From Pseudoalteromonas shioyasakiensis (GTDB taxonomy: Bacteria > Pseudomonadota > Gammaproteobacteria > Enterobacterales > Alteromonadaceae), in contig NZ_CP077770.1 of assembly GCF_019134595.1 (NCBI RefSeq), positions 164,001 through 228,000 of the forward strand: 64,000 bases of DNA, given 5' to 3'. This document shows positions 43,412-55,689 of the stretch, piece by piece. Under the pieces are notes generated by a model. The model worked only from the letters and a program-made list of their open reading frames with translations, had not been told where the DNA came from and ran no database searches. Made by a program: the position numbers and the translations under genes. How positions within the stretch are numbered: position 1 is the first letter of the stretch; every line of letters begins with the position of its first letter.

Positions 43412-44722
43412 TTAATAAAAACTCAGCATTAACGATATAAACACGCCTGTGATGATCAGCTGCACAAGACAAAAGCCCATGATGTCTTTGGCTTTTAAGC
43501 CGGCAATAGCAAGTACGGGGAGTGCCCAGAACGGCTGAATAAGGTTAGTCCAAGCATCGCCCCATGCGACAGCCATAGCAACCCGTGGCATATCCGCGCC
43601 AAGTGTTTGTGCTGCAGGAATGACAATCGGCGCTTGCACTGCCCATTGGCCGCCGCCTGACGGCACAAATATATTCACAAATCCTGCGCTTAAAAAGCTC
43701 CAAAATGGCAGCGTTTCGGCTGTTGCAATGGCAATAAACCCTTCCGATATTTGTTGAGCAAGTCCCGTTTTTACCATAATGGCCATGATCCCCGCATAAA
43801 AGGGAAATTGAATCACAATACCAGCGCCACTAGGGATTGCTTGCTGTAAGCTGCTAAGTAAATTATGCGGCGTTTGATGCAGTAAAATTGCGCTAAATAA
43901 GAAAATAGCGATTACGCTATTTAAGTTTAAGCCGCCTCCGTTTAGCACAAAATAATAGAATAAATAGGCAAGACCAAAGGCACCTATCCCCATACCAAGC
44001 AAACGACTATGTTCAATTACTTCGGCAGGGCGGGTAGATGTATCTGCTTGCTTTGATTCATCTTCAAGCTTTGCAGGGTCAACATAAACGCTGTCTTTTT
44101 CGCTTGGCAACATATAGCGATTTACCAGCGGCATGATAATAAACAAGCCCACAACAATAGCGATGTTAAATGCCGCAAAAATCGTGTTTTCGGTGCCTAT
44201 TACCCCAATACTTTGCTCTGCAAAGTGGCCATCGGTTGCGATTGTCAGCGGCACTGAACCGGCTAAGCCGCCATGCCAAACAATAAAACCCGAATAGGCA
44301 CTGGCCACTAACAAACGGTAATCAACGCGGGTATGTTTCGCAATTGCTTTGGCGAACAAAGCGCCAATCACTAAACCAAAGCCCCAATTTAGCCAGCTTG
44401 CTAATAAAGACACGAGCGTAACGAGTATGATCGCTTTAGCAGGGCTGTTGGCAAGAGTCGCGAGTTTGTTGAGTATACTGCGCATCACCGGGGTACTCGC
44501 TAGCATGTAGCCCGTTAGCAGTACTAGCAGCATTTGCATGGCAAATTGTAATAGGTTCCAAAATCCACCACCCCAAGCCGCGAGCACTTGCGTGGGCGTT
44601 GACGGCGTAAAGAGGCTCGCAACGATAAAGCTCAGCAAGGTGAGTAATATAACAAATACAAACGGGTCGGGTAGATAACGCTCTACTAGTTTAGTGAATG
44701 GTTTAGCAACGCGATTTAGCAT
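43412..44722 (-). CDS. atoE: Short-chain fatty acid transporter (AtoE family)
   Basis: 436 aa with about ten or more membrane helices. The N-terminus (VAKPFTKLVERYLPDPFVF) and NIFVPSGGGQWAVQAPIV motif identify the AtoE/TIGR00366 family that imports butyrate and similar acids. No beta-oxidation or CoA-transferase genes adjoin it. Symbol by family similarity. Confidence 0.88.
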   Translation of the reverse strand: MLNRVAKPFTKLVERYLPDPFVFVILLTLLSFIVASLFTPSTPTQVLAAWGGGFWNLLQFAMQMLLVLLTGYMLASTPVMRSILNKLATLANSPAKAIILVTLVSLLASWLNWGFGLVIGALFAKAIAKHTRVDYRLLVASAYSGFIVWHGGLAGSVPLTIATDGHFAEQSIGVIGTENTIFAAFNIAIVVGLFIIMPLVNRYMLPSEKDSVYVDPAKLEDESKQADTSTRPAEVIEHSRLLGMGIGAFGLAYLFYYFVLNGGGLNLNSVIAIFLFSAILLHQTPHNLLSSLQQAIPSGAGIVIQFPFYAGIMAIMVKTGLAQQISEGFIAIATAETLPFWSFLSAGFVNIFVPSGGGQWAVQAPIVIPAAQTLGADMPRVAMAVAWGDAWTNLIQPFWALPVLAIAGLKAKDIMGFCLVQLIITGVFISLMLSFY

Positions 44723-44837
44723 AGTTTTTATTGTTGTCGTCGAATCGATAATGCCAATAAATCATGATTAACGATGATTGGCAAATTGCGACGTCGTTGC
44801 TTTAGCTTATACCTTTAAAAACAGATGCTAAAAGTGC

Positions 44838-45791
44838 TTACTGTGAATCTTGCTCTAGCACGGCTTTTAAGCGGGCTTGAACTTCTTCTACTAACAGTAT
44901 TGGCTGGAACTTTGATAAGAAGGCATTACAACCAACCTTCTCAACTAAAGCTTGGTTAAAGCTACCACTCAAAGATGTATTAAGCACAATATGTAGGTTC
45001 TTCATTCGGCTGTCGTTACGAATTTCGTGTGTTAAACGGTAGCCATCCATTGCTGGCATTTCAGCATCGGTGATCACCATGAGTAACTCTTTCTCAACAT
45101 CTTTGCCTTGATCAGCCCAGCCTTTTAGCATTTCGAGTGCTTCAAGTCCGTTACGAGCCGGTATGATTTCGATACCAAGTTGCGACAAGGTATCGCTTAC
45201 TTGCTTACGAGCAGTTGGCGAATCATCAGCGTGAAGAATTTTGCGGCCTGCAAACTCGTTCACGATGCTTTTATCTAGAATGTCTTCAGATATTTGGACT
45301 TCGTACTCAACGATTTCGGCGAGCACCTTTTCTACGTCGATAATTTCAACCAGCTGCTCTTGGCCATCGCGTTTTACTTTCGTTAAGGCTGTTAGATAGT
45401 GATTTTTACCAATTGCCGTTGGCGGCGGCATGATATCTGACCACGTCATATTAATGATTTGATCAACTTTCCCAATTAAAAAGCCTTGCACGGTACGATT
45501 GTACTCGGTGATAACGAGGTTTGTATCTTCGATGTGTTTAGCATCAGGCATGTTTATCGCTCTGCGCAAATCAATCACTGGAATTGATTCGCCACGAATA
45601 TTTACAACCCCAGAAACTTTAGGGTGGGCGTGAGGAATTTTGCTAATTTGCGGTAACTTCACCACTTCTTTAACTTTAAACACATTGAGAGCGAATAAGT
45701 GGCGACTGTGTAGGTAAAATAGTAAAAGCTCTAAGCGGTTTTCACCGACCAGTTGCGTACGCTTATCGACGGAAGCAAGAACACCTGACAT
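44838..45791 (-). CDS. cheV: Chemotaxis protein CheV (CheW-receiver fusion)
   Basis: 317 aa. CheW domain (about 22-165; VVNIRGESIPVIDLR) followed by a receiver with HADDS acidic residues and MVITDAEMPAMDGYRL (phospho-Asp). CheV couples chemoreceptors to CheA and helps adaptation through phosphorylation. No other chemotaxis genes are close, which is common for CheV. Confidence 0.93.
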   Translation of the reverse strand: MSGVLASVDKRTQLVGENRLELLLFYLHSRHLFALNVFKVKEVVKLPQISKIPHAHPKVSGVVNIRGESIPVIDLRRAINMPDAKHIEDTNLVITEYNRTVQGFLIGKVDQIINMTWSDIMPPPTAIGKNHYLTALTKVKRDGQEQLVEIIDVEKVLAEIVEYEVQISEDILDKSIVNEFAGRKILHADDSPTARKQVSDTLSQLGIEIIPARNGLEALEMLKGWADQGKDVEKELLMVITDAEMPAMDGYRLTHEIRNDSRMKNLHIVLNTSLSGSFNQALVEKVGCNAFLSKFQPILLVEEVQARLKAVLEQDSQ

Positions 45792-45936
45792 ATTTCACCC
45801 TAAACACCTAATACAGAGATAGTATAGTCTACTATCATTTTTCATCGACATGCATTAGTAATTTTCCATCAGTTGCCAAAGTGCAAGCATTACAGTACCG
45901 TATCGATAATTTCTTCCACTATAAATCGCAAGGATT

Positions 45937-47001
45937 ATGCATCATATATTTAATCGTTTAGTGGTACTTATTCGCAGTCACATTGATCAAGTAAGTTGGC
46001 AGGCTGTTGTATTTACTACGCTTTTGCATATGTTACTTATTTGGTGGCTGCTTTTGCTTGCAGGAGAGCAGGCGCTCACACCACTTAGTACTTATTTTTA
46101 TTATTATGTAGTAACTACATCTACAGTTGGCTATGGCGATTTTAGCGCGAGCACCGAGCTTGGCCGTTGGATTGTCGCATTACTGCAAATACCTTTTGGT
46201 TTAGCATTATTTGGCGTTCTGTTAGGAAAAACAGGGCAAACAGTAACTTATTTAATTAGGCGCGCTATGACCGGTGATAAAAGCTTCGCACATATAAACA
46301 ATCACATTATTATCTTTGGTTGGCATGATACACGTACTAAAAAGATGGTTGACTATATCTTGGCCGATCATAAACGTTTAGACCGTCGTATTTTATTGGC
46401 GGTTACTGAGCAAATGGAACATCCGTTTTTAGCAAACCCGATGGTTGATTTTGCTCGTCTAAGTAGCTTTACTGATTTAGATGAGTTGAAAAGAATTGCC
46501 ATTGATCGCGCCGACAAAATTATTATTGATGGCCAAGACGATGACCAAACGTTTACAACAGCCCTGCGCATTAGCAAGTTGGTCAATGAACAGTGCCACA
46601 TTAGTGCGCACTTTGATGATGAAACTAAAATCGAAATGCTACATGAGCATTGCCACAATGTAGAATGTAGCAGTGCTAAGTCAGCCGAGATCTTAGTGCG
46701 TTCAATGCAAGACCCAGGCTCAAGCCGTGTGCAAGAAGAGCTGTTATCGACACTACATGGGGATACTCAATTTAGTTTACCAATTCCAAAAGGCGTGCAA
46801 GCAATGGAGTTTGGTAAGCTGTTTCATCACTTTAAATATAGTCATGATGCTATATTACTGGGTGTAGCACATAATTTGAGTGCAAAAAATATGGACTTAA
46901 ACCCGCCACTTGATTATGTAGTAAGTGAGGGAGATATTTTGCATTATATTGCTGCGGAGCGTGTTTTGAGTGACGAAGTTGATTGGTCTGCGTTGGTTTG
47001 A
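45937..47001 (+). CDS. Potassium channel with RCK (TrkA-N) domain
   Basis: 354 aa. Two membrane helices surround the selectivity filter TVGYGD (63-68). Cytoplasmic RCK domain begins about residue 120 with HIIIFGWHDTRTKKM, a Rossmann-like segment whose GxGxxG is altered. Similar to MthK/Kch-type channels gated by ligand. An LIRRAM linker joins the parts. Confidence 0.9.
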   Translation: MHHIFNRLVVLIRSHIDQVSWQAVVFTTLLHMLLIWWLLLLAGEQALTPLSTYFYYYVVTTSTVGYGDFSASTELGRWIVALLQIPFGLALFGVLLGKTGQTVTYLIRRAMTGDKSFAHINNHIIIFGWHDTRTKKMVDYILADHKRLDRRILLAVTEQMEHPFLANPMVDFARLSSFTDLDELKRIAIDRADKIIIDGQDDDQTFTTALRISKLVNEQCHISAHFDDETKIEMLHEHCHNVECSSAKSAEILVRSMQDPGSSRVQEELLSTLHGDTQFSLPIPKGVQAMEFGKLFHHFKYSHDAILLGVAHNLSAKNMDLNPPLDYVVSEGDILHYIAAERVLSDEVDWSALV

Positions 47002-47007
47002 TGATCT

Positions 47008-47220
47008 ATGAATGAAGTTGTGTTTTTAATTATTGTACTCAGTGCCTACATTTTACCTGTGGTCATTGTGCTCAATAGTAAACGCACTCAAGGGCACGAA
47101 AAGAATGCTTGGTTAATCGGTATCATCTTCTTTTCGTGGTTAGCTTTAGTAATGTACTTAACAATCATCCCTAAACACGGACGGGTCAAAAAACACCGTA
47201 AAGTAAAACCTAAGGGTTAA
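47008..47220 (+). CDS. Small PLDc_N-like membrane protein
   Basis: 70 aa with two membrane helices (VVFLIIVLSAYILPVVIVLN; WLIGIIFFSWLALVMYLTI) and a very basic tail (RVKKHRKVKPKG). The pattern resembles the PLDc_N or superinfection-immunity-like small domain. 6 bases after the channel gene, probably co-transcribed. Function unknown. Confidence 0.7.
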   Translation: MNEVVFLIIVLSAYILPVVIVLNSKRTQGHEKNAWLIGIIFFSWLALVMYLTIIPKHGRVKKHRKVKPKG

Positions 47221-47246
47221 CTGACCTAAAGCTGACAGCAGCTGTA

Positions 47247-48278
47247 TCACTTCAACTGTTTTAGTTTATGATCTATCACAGGATCATCGGGTGAGAGTTG
47301 CTGAGCCACTTCTAAGACCTTAATAGCATCGTTTGGGTGCTCATCTTGATGTTTGATTGCAACATCAATCAGCGGTTGCACATCAATCGCATCTTTTTGC
47401 TCTTGCATGTGCTCGGCTTTTTCTTCAGCTAAAATTGTATGAGCGGTGCTTAGTAAGGCTAAACGATGTGGCGAACTCTTATTTGCCTTATTTAGGCGAC
47501 GATAATAGTCTTCTTTAAAGCGCAGCGTTTTGGTTTGCTGGCGGAATTGGGCTATATCAACTTGCTGGTGGCTAATAAAATCAACAGCAACATCTTTATA
47601 AAAGCCAAACTTATTTAAATATGTTGCATGAACACTATGGCCCATACCAAACACGCGTAAGTGGGTTAGTTGCGGGTAACGTTTAGCATGAGCTCGGTCG
47701 ATGCGATTCGTTGGGTCGTAAATAATATAACCCTTTGCATGGCCTAAATCTAAATCGTGGTAGTCACCGTTCCAATCAAATTTTTGCGCGATGTCGGTAC
47801 TTGAACGATCATCCCATGGCGCTTTTTCTTTATTTTTTGTACTAACAGGGTGAAAGAGCAAGACTTTATCAAGCTTTAATAGATTGGCAAAGGCGCCAAC
47901 GGCAAAGCCTCCTCGACTCAATCCATAACCTAACCGCTCTTTGAACCCGCCAATCAGTGGTGCTAGCTGCTCAATGAAAAACAACAGATTACGGTGCCTA
48001 AACCAGTTGCTAATGCCTAAATGTTGAAAGGCGATAATATTCACATCTTGCTTTTTCGCGAGCTTATAAGCCCAAGGCGAAAAATCATCAGTGATATCAT
48101 GTTCTTGATAATTTGTTCCAGCAGGAGAGAAGGTAATTAGCAGGGGCTTATTGGCATCAATGATATGGTATTTCACATAAACATCACCGAGCAAATCACC
48201 ACCAGTCATAGGAACAAGGCTTTGTTGCTCATCGCGTGGGAGATTGGTCCATTCCTCTAACCAATACAATAATTTCAT
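47247..48278 (-). CDS. Alpha/beta-hydrolase-like protein with C-terminal helical tail
   Basis: 343 aa from ATG 48278, with a strong GGGGGGAT site; the longer frame adds 12 residues across that site. Possible nucleophile elbow GLSRGGF, with oxyanion-like HHP region around LFHPVST and His in GMGHSVH. The last 70 residues are TPR-like (DEHPNDAIKVLEVAQQLSPDDP). The substrate is unknown. Confidence 0.65.
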   Translation of the reverse strand: MKLLYWLEEWTNLPRDEQQSLVPMTGGDLLGDVYVKYHIIDANKPLLITFSPAGTNYQEHDITDDFSPWAYKLAKKQDVNIIAFQHLGISNWFRHRNLLFFIEQLAPLIGGFKERLGYGLSRGGFAVGAFANLLKLDKVLLFHPVSTKNKEKAPWDDRSSTDIAQKFDWNGDYHDLDLGHAKGYIIYDPTNRIDRAHAKRYPQLTHLRVFGMGHSVHATYLNKFGFYKDVAVDFISHQQVDIAQFRQQTKTLRFKEDYYRRLNKANKSSPHRLALLSTAHTILAEEKAEHMQEQKDAIDVQPLIDVAIKHQDEHPNDAIKVLEVAQQLSPDDPVIDHKLKQLK

Positions 48279-48364
48279 ACATCCCCCCACGTTATCTCTA
48301 AAATAAAGGGGCAATATTATAGCAAAAATAGCAGCTAATTAAAAATGGCCGCTACTTTATATGC

Positions 48365-48826
48365 TTATCGCTCGCTCATTGCGATGATCTGTTGCCAGTC
48401 ATGTTCGGTGACAGGCATTACTGACAATCGGCCGCCTTTTTTAAGAGCGATTTCGGTAATTGACTCATTGGCTTTAATTGCTTGCAGGCTAACTAGCTTT
48501 TTAAGGTGTGATTGATATTGCACATCGACTACAAACCAGCGCGGGTTATCAGCAGTTGCTTTGGCGTCGTAGTAATCGCTATTTAAATCAAACTGTGTTG
48601 GGTCGGCATAAGCTTCGCGAGTCACCGTAGCGATACCAGCAACACCCACCTGTTTACAACTTGAATGATAAATCATTACCAAGTCACCATGCTTGATACC
48701 ATCGCGAAGAAAGTTGCGGGCTTGATAATTACGCACGCCATCCCACATAGAGGTTTGCTCAGGTGCGTTTTTTAGATCATCAATTGAAAATGCATCGGGT
48801 TCGGTTTTAAAAAGCCAATAAGCCAT
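48365..48826 (-). CDS. EVE domain protein
   Basis: 153 aa. Motifs AYWLFKTEPDAFSIDDL, WDGVRNYQARNFLRD and YHSSCKQVGVAGIA match the EVE (PUA-like) family related to thymocyte nuclear protein 1, which binds modified bases. Bacterial EVE proteins may contact modified DNA or RNA. Divergent from tesB, next to no restriction genes. Confidence 0.9.
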   Translation of the reverse strand: MAYWLFKTEPDAFSIDDLKNAPEQTSMWDGVRNYQARNFLRDGIKHGDLVMIYHSSCKQVGVAGIATVTREAYADPTQFDLNSDYYDAKATADNPRWFVVDVQYQSHLKKLVSLQAIKANESITEIALKKGGRLSVMPVTEHDWQQIIAMSER

Positions 48827-48905
48827 AATGAGGTGCTCTTACAAAGATTTACTTCCAATTAGTCTATAGTATCATTAAACGCTTGTCGGGATTGAGGATA
48901 TATAA

Positions 48906-49763
48906 ATGAGCCAAGTATTAGATGACCTACTGTCATTAATGTCGTTAGAAGAGATTGAGCAAGGCTTGTATCGCGGGCAAAGCCAAGATTTAGGATTTAG
49001 AGCTGTATTCGGTGGCCAAGTAATGGGCCAAGCTCTATCTGCCGCAAAAGAAACATTACCACAAGGGCGTATTGTTCACTCTTTACACTCTTACTTTTTG
49101 CGCCCAGGTGATGCTGCAAAGCCGATTGTCTATGATGTAGAGAATATCCGTGATGGTAAAAGTTTTAGTACTCGCCGTGTAAAAGCAATTCAATATGGTA
49201 AGCCGATTTTTTACATGACCGCTTCTTTCCAAGGAGAAGAAGAGGGCTTATCACACCAAGCGCAGATGCCTGATGTACCTCAGCCTGAAGAATTAAAGTC
49301 ATCGCTTGAATTTTACCAAGCAAATGCAGAGCTTATTCCTGAACCAATTCGAAATAAGTTCATCCGAGAAGTGCCAATTGAAATGCGCCCTGTGACCTTT
49401 CATAACCCATTCAAACCACAAGTGATGGAGCCAGTTAAGCATATTTGGTTTAAAGCTAATGGTGAGATGCCTGACGATCAGCGTATTCATAATTACTTAC
49501 TTGCGTACGCATCTGACTTTGAATTTTTACCAACTGCATTACAGCCGCACGGCGTATCGTTTATGCAGCCGAATATGCAGGTTGCGACGATTGACCATGC
49601 AATGTGGTTTCACCGCCCGTTTAGACTAGACGATTGGATTTTATATTCGATTGATAGCCCAAGTGCGAGCTCTGGTCGTGGTTTGGTGCGAGGTCAGTTC
49701 TTTGACCGTCAAGGCAATTTGGTTGCCTCAACGATCCAAGAAGGGGTCATGCGTCAGCGTTAA
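48906..49763 (+). CDS. tesB: Acyl-CoA thioesterase II
   Basis: 285 aa double hot-dog enzyme. [23 protein letters not shown] at the start (shown in parts: [10 protein letters not shown]), and the C-terminal [20 protein letters not shown]. Catalytic-type Asp in [10 protein letters not shown] with T and Q residues of the second repeat. Hydrolyses medium and long acyl-CoA. Its stop overlaps that of plsB by 4 bases. Confidence 0.93.
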   Translation: MSQVLDDLLSLMSLEEIEQGLYRGQSQDLGFRAVFGGQVMGQALSAAKETLPQGRIVHSLHSYFLRPGDAAKPIVYDVENIRDGKSFSTRRVKAIQYGKPIFYMTASFQGEEEGLSHQAQMPDVPQPEELKSSLEFYQANAELIPEPIRNKFIREVPIEMRPVTFHNPFKPQVMEPVKHIWFKANGEMPDDQRIHNYLLAYASDFEFLPTALQPHGVSFMQPNMQVATIDHAMWFHRPFRLDDWILYSIDSPSASSGRGLVRGQFFDRQGNLVASTIQEGVMRQR

Positions 49764-52210
49764 TCTTTTACGTGCTGAGCTTGGCTTTGCACTATATCGT
49801 CAATTGACTGCCAGACCCGTGCTGGCAGCAATGCTTTAAGATATAAATACACTTCACACAGCTCATTGCTGCCCGTTAAGCCTTGCTCTGTTTCGGTAAT
49901 TAGCTTTTGCTCTCGCAAGCTTGAAATAAAACCAATAAGTACTTTTTTGTCGAAGAACTCAGGGGTTTTAATGCCGTGCAAGGTGCCTAAGCGCTCTGCT
50001 AACACTTGGCTTTCATGTTCAAGTTCTTCACGCTCAATACCACTGCTAGTTTGAATAAAACCAACCACGATAGCGTAACGTTGCAATGTTAAGCTTAGGG
50101 CACGACCGAGCATTTCGAGTTTCGCTAAGCAGTCGTTGCTGTTAGTGATCTTGATATTATCGCCATCAATTTCAATCAGGTCTTGATCAACGAAGCTTGC
50201 GAGTACGCGAGTAATATAGTTTTCATCTAACTCATGCAAGAACCACTCTTTGGCAAACAGTGGGTAAAAACGTGCAATCAAAGCTTGGCAATCAGCCAAG
50301 GTAGTTTGATGTGCTTTGAATAGATGCAGCGCCAATAAGCTCGGCACTGCAAATAAGTGCAACACGTTATTACGGTAGTAGTTGAACAGTGTTTTTTCTT
50401 TATCGTTAATCGCGATAATTTCACCAAACTCATCACTGATAACATCAAACTTATTAAGTTTAAGTGCATGCTCTAGTAGCTGCTCGGCGCTTTCGTCTGG
50501 TGTGGTCACTTTTTCACTGTAGCTTGCGCTACGCTGTAAATGTAAATAAAACTCAAGCTGAGCAATCAACTTAGGCTTACTTAGCGCGTGTTTATCATTA
50601 ACCAGTAAAATCATCGCGAGTAGATTGACAGCATTGAGTGCAGCGGCGCTATTAATATTAACCATTACCTTATCAGCGAGGTTAGCGACCTGCGGTCCAA
50701 GCCATTGTGGTTTCTGAACATCAGTTGGGTGAATCGACTCGCGCCAATCAGGTTGTTGATCATTAAGGTATTGGTTTATCGATATAGGGTCGCCAAAGTT
50801 TAAATAACCACGACCATAGTTTTTCAGGTTTTTAATTGCCTTAAAGATACCTAATACCGACTCACCTTTTTTATCATTACCGGCAAGCTCTTTTAAGTAA
50901 GTATTAATTTCCATTACGTGCTCATAACCAATGTATACAGGCACAATTGAAATAGGGCGGTCTATGCCACGTAACATGGCTTGTAATGTCATAGCGAGCA
51001 TACCTGTTTTTGGCGGTAACAAGCGACCAGTACGGCTACGACCACCTTCAGTGTAAAACTTTACTGAATAGCCTTTGATAAATAACTGGCTCAGGTACTC
51101 TTTAAATACTGACGAATACAGTTTATTGCCCGCGAATGAGCGGCGAATAAAGAAAGCACCACTGCGGCGGAAAATCCCCCCTGCTGGGAAGAAGTTTAAG
51201 TTGATACCCGCAGCGATATGTGGCGGAACTAACCCTAAATGGTAAATAGAATAGGTCAGCAATAAGTAATCCATATGCGATCGGTGACATGGCATATAGA
51301 TAATCTCGTGGCCTTTATCTGTAAGCTCATGCACTTGCTCAGAAAACTTAATATCAATACCGTTATAAAGCTTATTCCATAGCCAAGTTAAAATACGGTC
51401 TGCAACACGAATGGTGGCATCGCTATAATTGGCGGCAATCTCATCAAGTAGCTTCAGCGCATTTTGGCGAGCTTGCTCTTGGCTGATGTTTTTTTCTTTC
51501 GCTTCTATTTGAATTGCTTTTTTTATTGTTGGTGAGGCAAGTAGCGAATTAAATAGCTGTTCACGTGATGGCATTTTCGGACCTGTCGCTGCCAATTTTT
51601 GACGACGGAAGTGCACGCGGGCTACACGTAATAGTTTATGCGGTAGCTCATCAACCTCTGCTTTTTCATTGACCAATAACGATAAATCGAGCGGCTGACT
51701 AAAGCGGATAAAATTATCGCGCCCAGAAAATAGCAACACAAAGAATTTACGAAACCAGCTGGGTGTTAATGAATGAGACACCAAAGTACCTAAACCTGGC
51801 TTTTCTTTACCTGGATTACGACCCCATAAAATCGTCACCGGGATCACTTGGACGTTTTTCTCACCTGATTGCATTAGGTGGTCAATAATTTGTTTGCCTT
51901 GCTGCAGGGCATTGCTTGGTTTGCTTTTGTTACCAAATAGCGGTGGTGGGTTTTGAATACCGATAAAGCGATCAAGTTCTGCATTACCTAATAACTGCTC
52001 TTCGGTTGGATTAGGTAAGCCGTATTTTTTACATACCCGCGCCAATGCCGCTAAATCAGAGCGCGCATTAAGCCTAACAATATAGAAGGTTGGGTTGGCT
52101 GGGTTTAGATTGTATTGTTCAATCGGATTTTCTGGCAGCACCTTACTTTTTACAAACAAGCGGTTCATACCGGCAGAAATGAAATTTAAACAACGATTAA
52201 TGATACGCAT
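49760..52210 (-). CDS. plsB: Glycerol-3-phosphate O-acyltransferase PlsB
   Basis: 816 aa from ATG 52210; TTG three bases earlier is not needed. Acyltransferase motif I HRSHMD (HxxxxD), motif [16 protein letters not shown], motif [23 protein letters not shown] (in parts) and motif [10 protein letters not shown]. Makes lysophosphatidic acid at the inner membrane, the first step of phospholipid synthesis. Family length is about 807-820. Confidence 0.95.
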   Translation of the reverse strand: MRIINRCLNFISAGMNRLFVKSKVLPENPIEQYNLNPANPTFYIVRLNARSDLAALARVCKKYGLPNPTEEQLLGNAELDRFIGIQNPPPLFGNKSKPSNALQQGKQIIDHLMQSGEKNVQVIPVTILWGRNPGKEKPGLGTLVSHSLTPSWFRKFFVLLFSGRDNFIRFSQPLDLSLLVNEKAEVDELPHKLLRVARVHFRRQKLAATGPKMPSREQLFNSLLASPTIKKAIQIEAKEKNISQEQARQNALKLLDEIAANYSDATIRVADRILTWLWNKLYNGIDIKFSEQVHELTDKGHEIIYMPCHRSHMDYLLLTYSIYHLGLVPPHIAAGINLNFFPAGGIFRRSGAFFIRRSFAGNKLYSSVFKEYLSQLFIKGYSVKFYTEGGRSRTGRLLPPKTGMLAMTLQAMLRGIDRPISIVPVYIGYEHVMEINTYLKELAGNDKKGESVLGIFKAIKNLKNYGRGYLNFGDPISINQYLNDQQPDWRESIHPTDVQKPQWLGPQVANLADKVMVNINSAAALNAVNLLAMILLVNDKHALSKPKLIAQLEFYLHLQRSASYSEKVTTPDESAEQLLEHALKLNKFDVISDEFGEIIAINDKEKTLFNYYRNNVLHLFAVPSLLALHLFKAHQTTLADCQALIARFYPLFAKEWFLHELDENYITRVLASFVDQDLIEIDGDNIKITNSNDCLAKLEMLGRALSLTLQRYAIVVGFIQTSSGIEREELEHESQVLAERLGTLHGIKTPEFFDKKVLIGFISSLREQKLITETEQGLTGSNELCEVYLYLKALLPARVWQSIDDIVQSQAQHVKD

Positions 52211-52424
52211 CAACTCACCAAAGTTATTAGTAGATATTAAATAGACCGAGAGTGGTCAAAAATAAGCGGCATAGAATAACAATTATTAACTGGACTGACC
52301 ATTTAAAAGCGATTTTCTAGCCTCTTTACTCGCACAAGTATAATTTAAAGACGCTAATGTTATTGATAAAGTTCGAAAATTAAACAAAATTTAATTTAGA
52401 CCTTTGAGATTTTCAAAATAGTTG
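52211..52424. other. Intergenic region between plsB and the S10 promoter
   Basis: 214 AT-rich bases between divergent genes. It must hold the plsB promoter; I see no further structure. Together with the S10 leader it forms a 431-base gap without a gene. Confidence 0.4.
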
Positions 52425-52452
52425 TTGCATTTATCACCAATCTATCTATAAT
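52425..52452 (+). promoter_or_regulatory. S10 operon promoter
   Basis: TTGCAT at 52425-52430 and a perfect TATAAT at 52447-52452, 16-base spacer. About 190 bases before rpsJ. Confidence 0.8.
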
Positions 52453-52953
<501 letters not shown>

Positions 52954-52980
52954 TCGGAAGATTAGAGAGGTTTTAGGAAA

Positions 52981-53616
52981 ATGGCATTAGGTCTAGTCGG
53001 TCGTAAAGTGGGTATGACACGTATCTTCACTGAAGATGGTGTATCTATCCCTGTGACAGTTATCGAAGCGACACCTAACCGCATTGCTCAGATCAAATCT
53101 GAAGCAACTGACGGTTATAACGCGCTTCAAGTAACCGCAGGCACTAAAAAAGCAAGCCGTGTAAACAAAGCAGCAGCGGGTCACTTCGCTAAAGCTGGTG
53201 TTGAAGCGGGTCGCGGTCTGTGGGAATTCCGCCTAAATGGTGGTGAAGGCGATTTTGAAGTAGGCGCTGAGCTTACTGTTGAATTATTCAACGAAATCAA
53301 CAAAGTTGACGTAACCGGTACTTCTAAAGGTAAAGGTTTCCAAGGTGGTGTTAAGCGCTGGAACTTCAGCATGCAAGACGCTACTCACGGTAACTCTCTA
53401 TCTCACCGTGCTCCTGGTTCAATCGGTCAAAACCAATCACCTGGTAAGGTGTTTAAAGGTAAGAAAATGGCCGGTCACATGGGTGCTGAGCGTGTAACGA
53501 CTCAAAACTTAGAACTAGTTCGCGTTGACGCTGAGCGTAACTTGCTTTTAGTTAAAGGTGCAGTACCTGGCGCTATCGGCGGTGACGTTATCGTTAAACC
53601 AGCTGTTAAAGCATAA
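52981..53616 (+). CDS. rplC: Ribosomal protein L3
   Basis: 211 aa. [16 protein letters not shown] at the start and the extended loop [27 protein letters not shown] (in parts: HRAPGSIGQ), whose Gln is the PrmB methylation target (N5 of Gln in E. coli). Reaches toward the peptidyl-transferase centre. TTAGG site; 27 bases after rpsJ. Confidence 0.98.
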   Translation: MALGLVGRKVGMTRIFTEDGVSIPVTVIEATPNRIAQIKSEATDGYNALQVTAGTKKASRVNKAAAGHFAKAGVEAGRGLWEFRLNGGEGDFEVGAELTVELFNEINKVDVTGTSKGKGFQGGVKRWNFSMQDATHGNSLSHRAPGSIGQNQSPGKVFKGKKMAGHMGAERVTTQNLELVRVDAERNLLLVKGAVPGAIGGDVIVKPAVKA

Positions 53617-53633
53617 GTCCTGGAGATTTAGTG

Positions 53634-54239
53634 ATGGAATTAGCAATTAAAGACGCTTCTGGCGCTCTTGAAGTTTCTGAAGCTACTTTTGGACGTGAGT
53701 TTAACGAAGCATTAGTACACCAAGTAGTTGTTGCTTACGCAGCAGGTGCTCGTCAAGGTACTCGTGCTCAGAAGACACGTTCTGAAGTAAGCGGTGGTGG
53801 TAAAAAACCATGGTCTCAAAAAGGTACTGGCCGTGCACGTGCTGGTACAATTCGTAGCCCAATTTGGCGTTCAGGTGGCGTTAGCTTCGCAGCTAAACCA
53901 CAAGATCACAGCCAAAAAGTAAACCGTAAAATGTACCGCGGTGCGATCAAAAGCATCTTATCTGAATTAGTTCGTCAAGAGCGTTTAATCGTTGTTGAGC
54001 AGTTTGGTCTTGAAGCACCAAAAACTAAAGAACTAGTTTCTAAGCTTAAAGAACTTGAGCTTAAAGATGTTCTAATCGTGACTGAAGAAGTAGATGAGAA
54101 TCTTTTCTTATCGGCACGTAACCTATACAAGGTTGACACGCGTGATGTAGCTGGTATCGATCCTGTAAGCCTAATCGCTTTCGATAAGGTACTTATTACA
54201 GCTGCTGCTGTTAAGCAACTTGAGGAGGCGCTAGCATGA
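53634..54239 (+). CDS. rplD: Ribosomal protein L4
   Basis: 201 aa from ATG 53634 (GTG immediately before is also open). [16 protein letters not shown] and the loop [27 protein letters not shown] (in parts). In E. coli L4 is both a structural large-subunit protein and the regulator of its own operon, which the leader here seems to allow. Overlaps rplW by 4 bases. Confidence 0.97.
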   Translation: MELAIKDASGALEVSEATFGREFNEALVHQVVVAYAAGARQGTRAQKTRSEVSGGGKKPWSQKGTGRARAGTIRSPIWRSGGVSFAAKPQDHSQKVNRKMYRGAIKSILSELVRQERLIVVEQFGLEAPKTKELVSKLKELELKDVLIVTEEVDENLFLSARNLYKVDTRDVAGIDPVSLIAFDKVLITAAAVKQLEEALA

Positions 54240-54538
54240 TCCGTGAAGAACGTCTTTTAAAAGTGATCCTTGCTCCACACATCTCTGAGAAAAGCACTAT
54301 CGCTGCTGAAGAGAACAACACGATTGTTTTCAAAGTAGCTTCTGATGCAACTAAAGCTGAAATCAAAGCTGCAGCAGAAAAGCTTTTTGAAGTAGAAGTA
54401 ACTGGTGTTCGCACACTAAACGTTAAGGGTAAAACAAAACGTACTGGCATGCGTTTCGGTCGTCGTTCAGACTGGAAGAAAGCTTACGTTACTCTTAAAG
54501 AAGGTAGCGAGCTAGACTTTGTCGGCGGCGCCGAGTAA
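54236..54538 (+). CDS. rplW: Ribosomal protein L23
   Basis: 100 aa. [14 protein letters not shown] start and [23 protein letters not shown]. Sits at the exit tunnel and docks trigger factor and SRP. ATGA overlap with rplD. Confidence 0.97.
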   Translation: MIREERLLKVILAPHISEKSTIAAEENNTIVFKVASDATKAEIKAAAEKLFEVEVTGVRTLNVKGKTKRTGMRFGRRSDWKKAYVTLKEGSELDFVGGAE

Positions 54539-54555
54539 TAAGGGGAGTTAGAATT

Positions 54556-55380
54556 ATGGCACTTCAAAAGTGTAAACCAACTTCTGCGGGTCGTCGTCAC
54601 CTGGTTAAAGTGGTTAACCCAGATCTACATAAGGGTAAACCTTACGCACCACTACTAGAGAAAAACTCTAAGTCTGGTGGTCGTAATAACAAAGGTCGTA
54701 TCACGGTTCGTCATATCGGTGGTGGTCATAAGCATCATTACCGTGTAATCGACTTTAAACGCACTAAAGATGGCATTCCAGCTGTTGTTGAGCGTCTAGA
54801 GTATGATCCAAACCGTAGCGCAAACATCGCTCTTGTATTATATGCAGACGGTGAGCGTCGTTACATCATTGCACCTAAAGGCTTAAAAGCTGGTGATTCA
54901 ATCCAATCTGGTATTGATGCACCAATCAAAGCTGGTAACACGTTACCAATGCGTAACATGCCTGTAGGTTCGACTGTTCACAACGTAGAATTAAAACCAG
55001 GTAAAGGCGCGCAAATCGCACGTTCTGCTGGTGCATACGTTCAAATCCTTGCTCGTGAAGGTCAATACGTAACTCTACGTCTTCGTTCTGGCGAAGTTCG
55101 TAAAGTTCCAGCTGACTGTCGCGCAACACTTGGTGAAGTAGGCAACTCTGAGCATATGCTTCGTTCACTAGGTAAAGCTGGTGCAAATCGCTGGCGTGGT
55201 ATCCGTCCGACAGTTCGTGGTGTTGCCATGAACCCGGTAGATCACCCGCACGGTGGTGGTGAAGGTCGTACATCTGGTGGTCGTCATCCTGTGTCTCCAT
55301 GGGGTAAACCGACTAAAGGTGCTAAGACACGTAAGAACAAGCGTACTGATAAATTTATCGTACGTCGTCGTACTAAATAA
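54556..55380 (+). CDS. rplB: Ribosomal protein L2
   Basis: 274 aa. Contains [22 protein letters not shown] (in parts) and the C-terminal [23 protein letters not shown] (in parts; the His of HPHGGG region is near the peptidyl-transferase centre). The most conserved large-subunit protein. Confidence 0.98.
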   Translation: MALQKCKPTSAGRRHLVKVVNPDLHKGKPYAPLLEKNSKSGGRNNKGRITVRHIGGGHKHHYRVIDFKRTKDGIPAVVERLEYDPNRSANIALVLYADGERRYIIAPKGLKAGDSIQSGIDAPIKAGNTLPMRNMPVGSTVHNVELKPGKGAQIARSAGAYVQILAREGQYVTLRLRSGEVRKVPADCRATLGEVGNSEHMLRSLGKAGANRWRGIRPTVRGVAMNPVDHPHGGGEGRTSGGRHPVSPWGKPTKGAKTRKNKRTDKFIVRRRTK

Positions 55381-55387
55381 TAGTTGA

Positions 55388-55675
<288 letters not shown>

Positions 55676-55689
55676 GAGGGGAATGATAA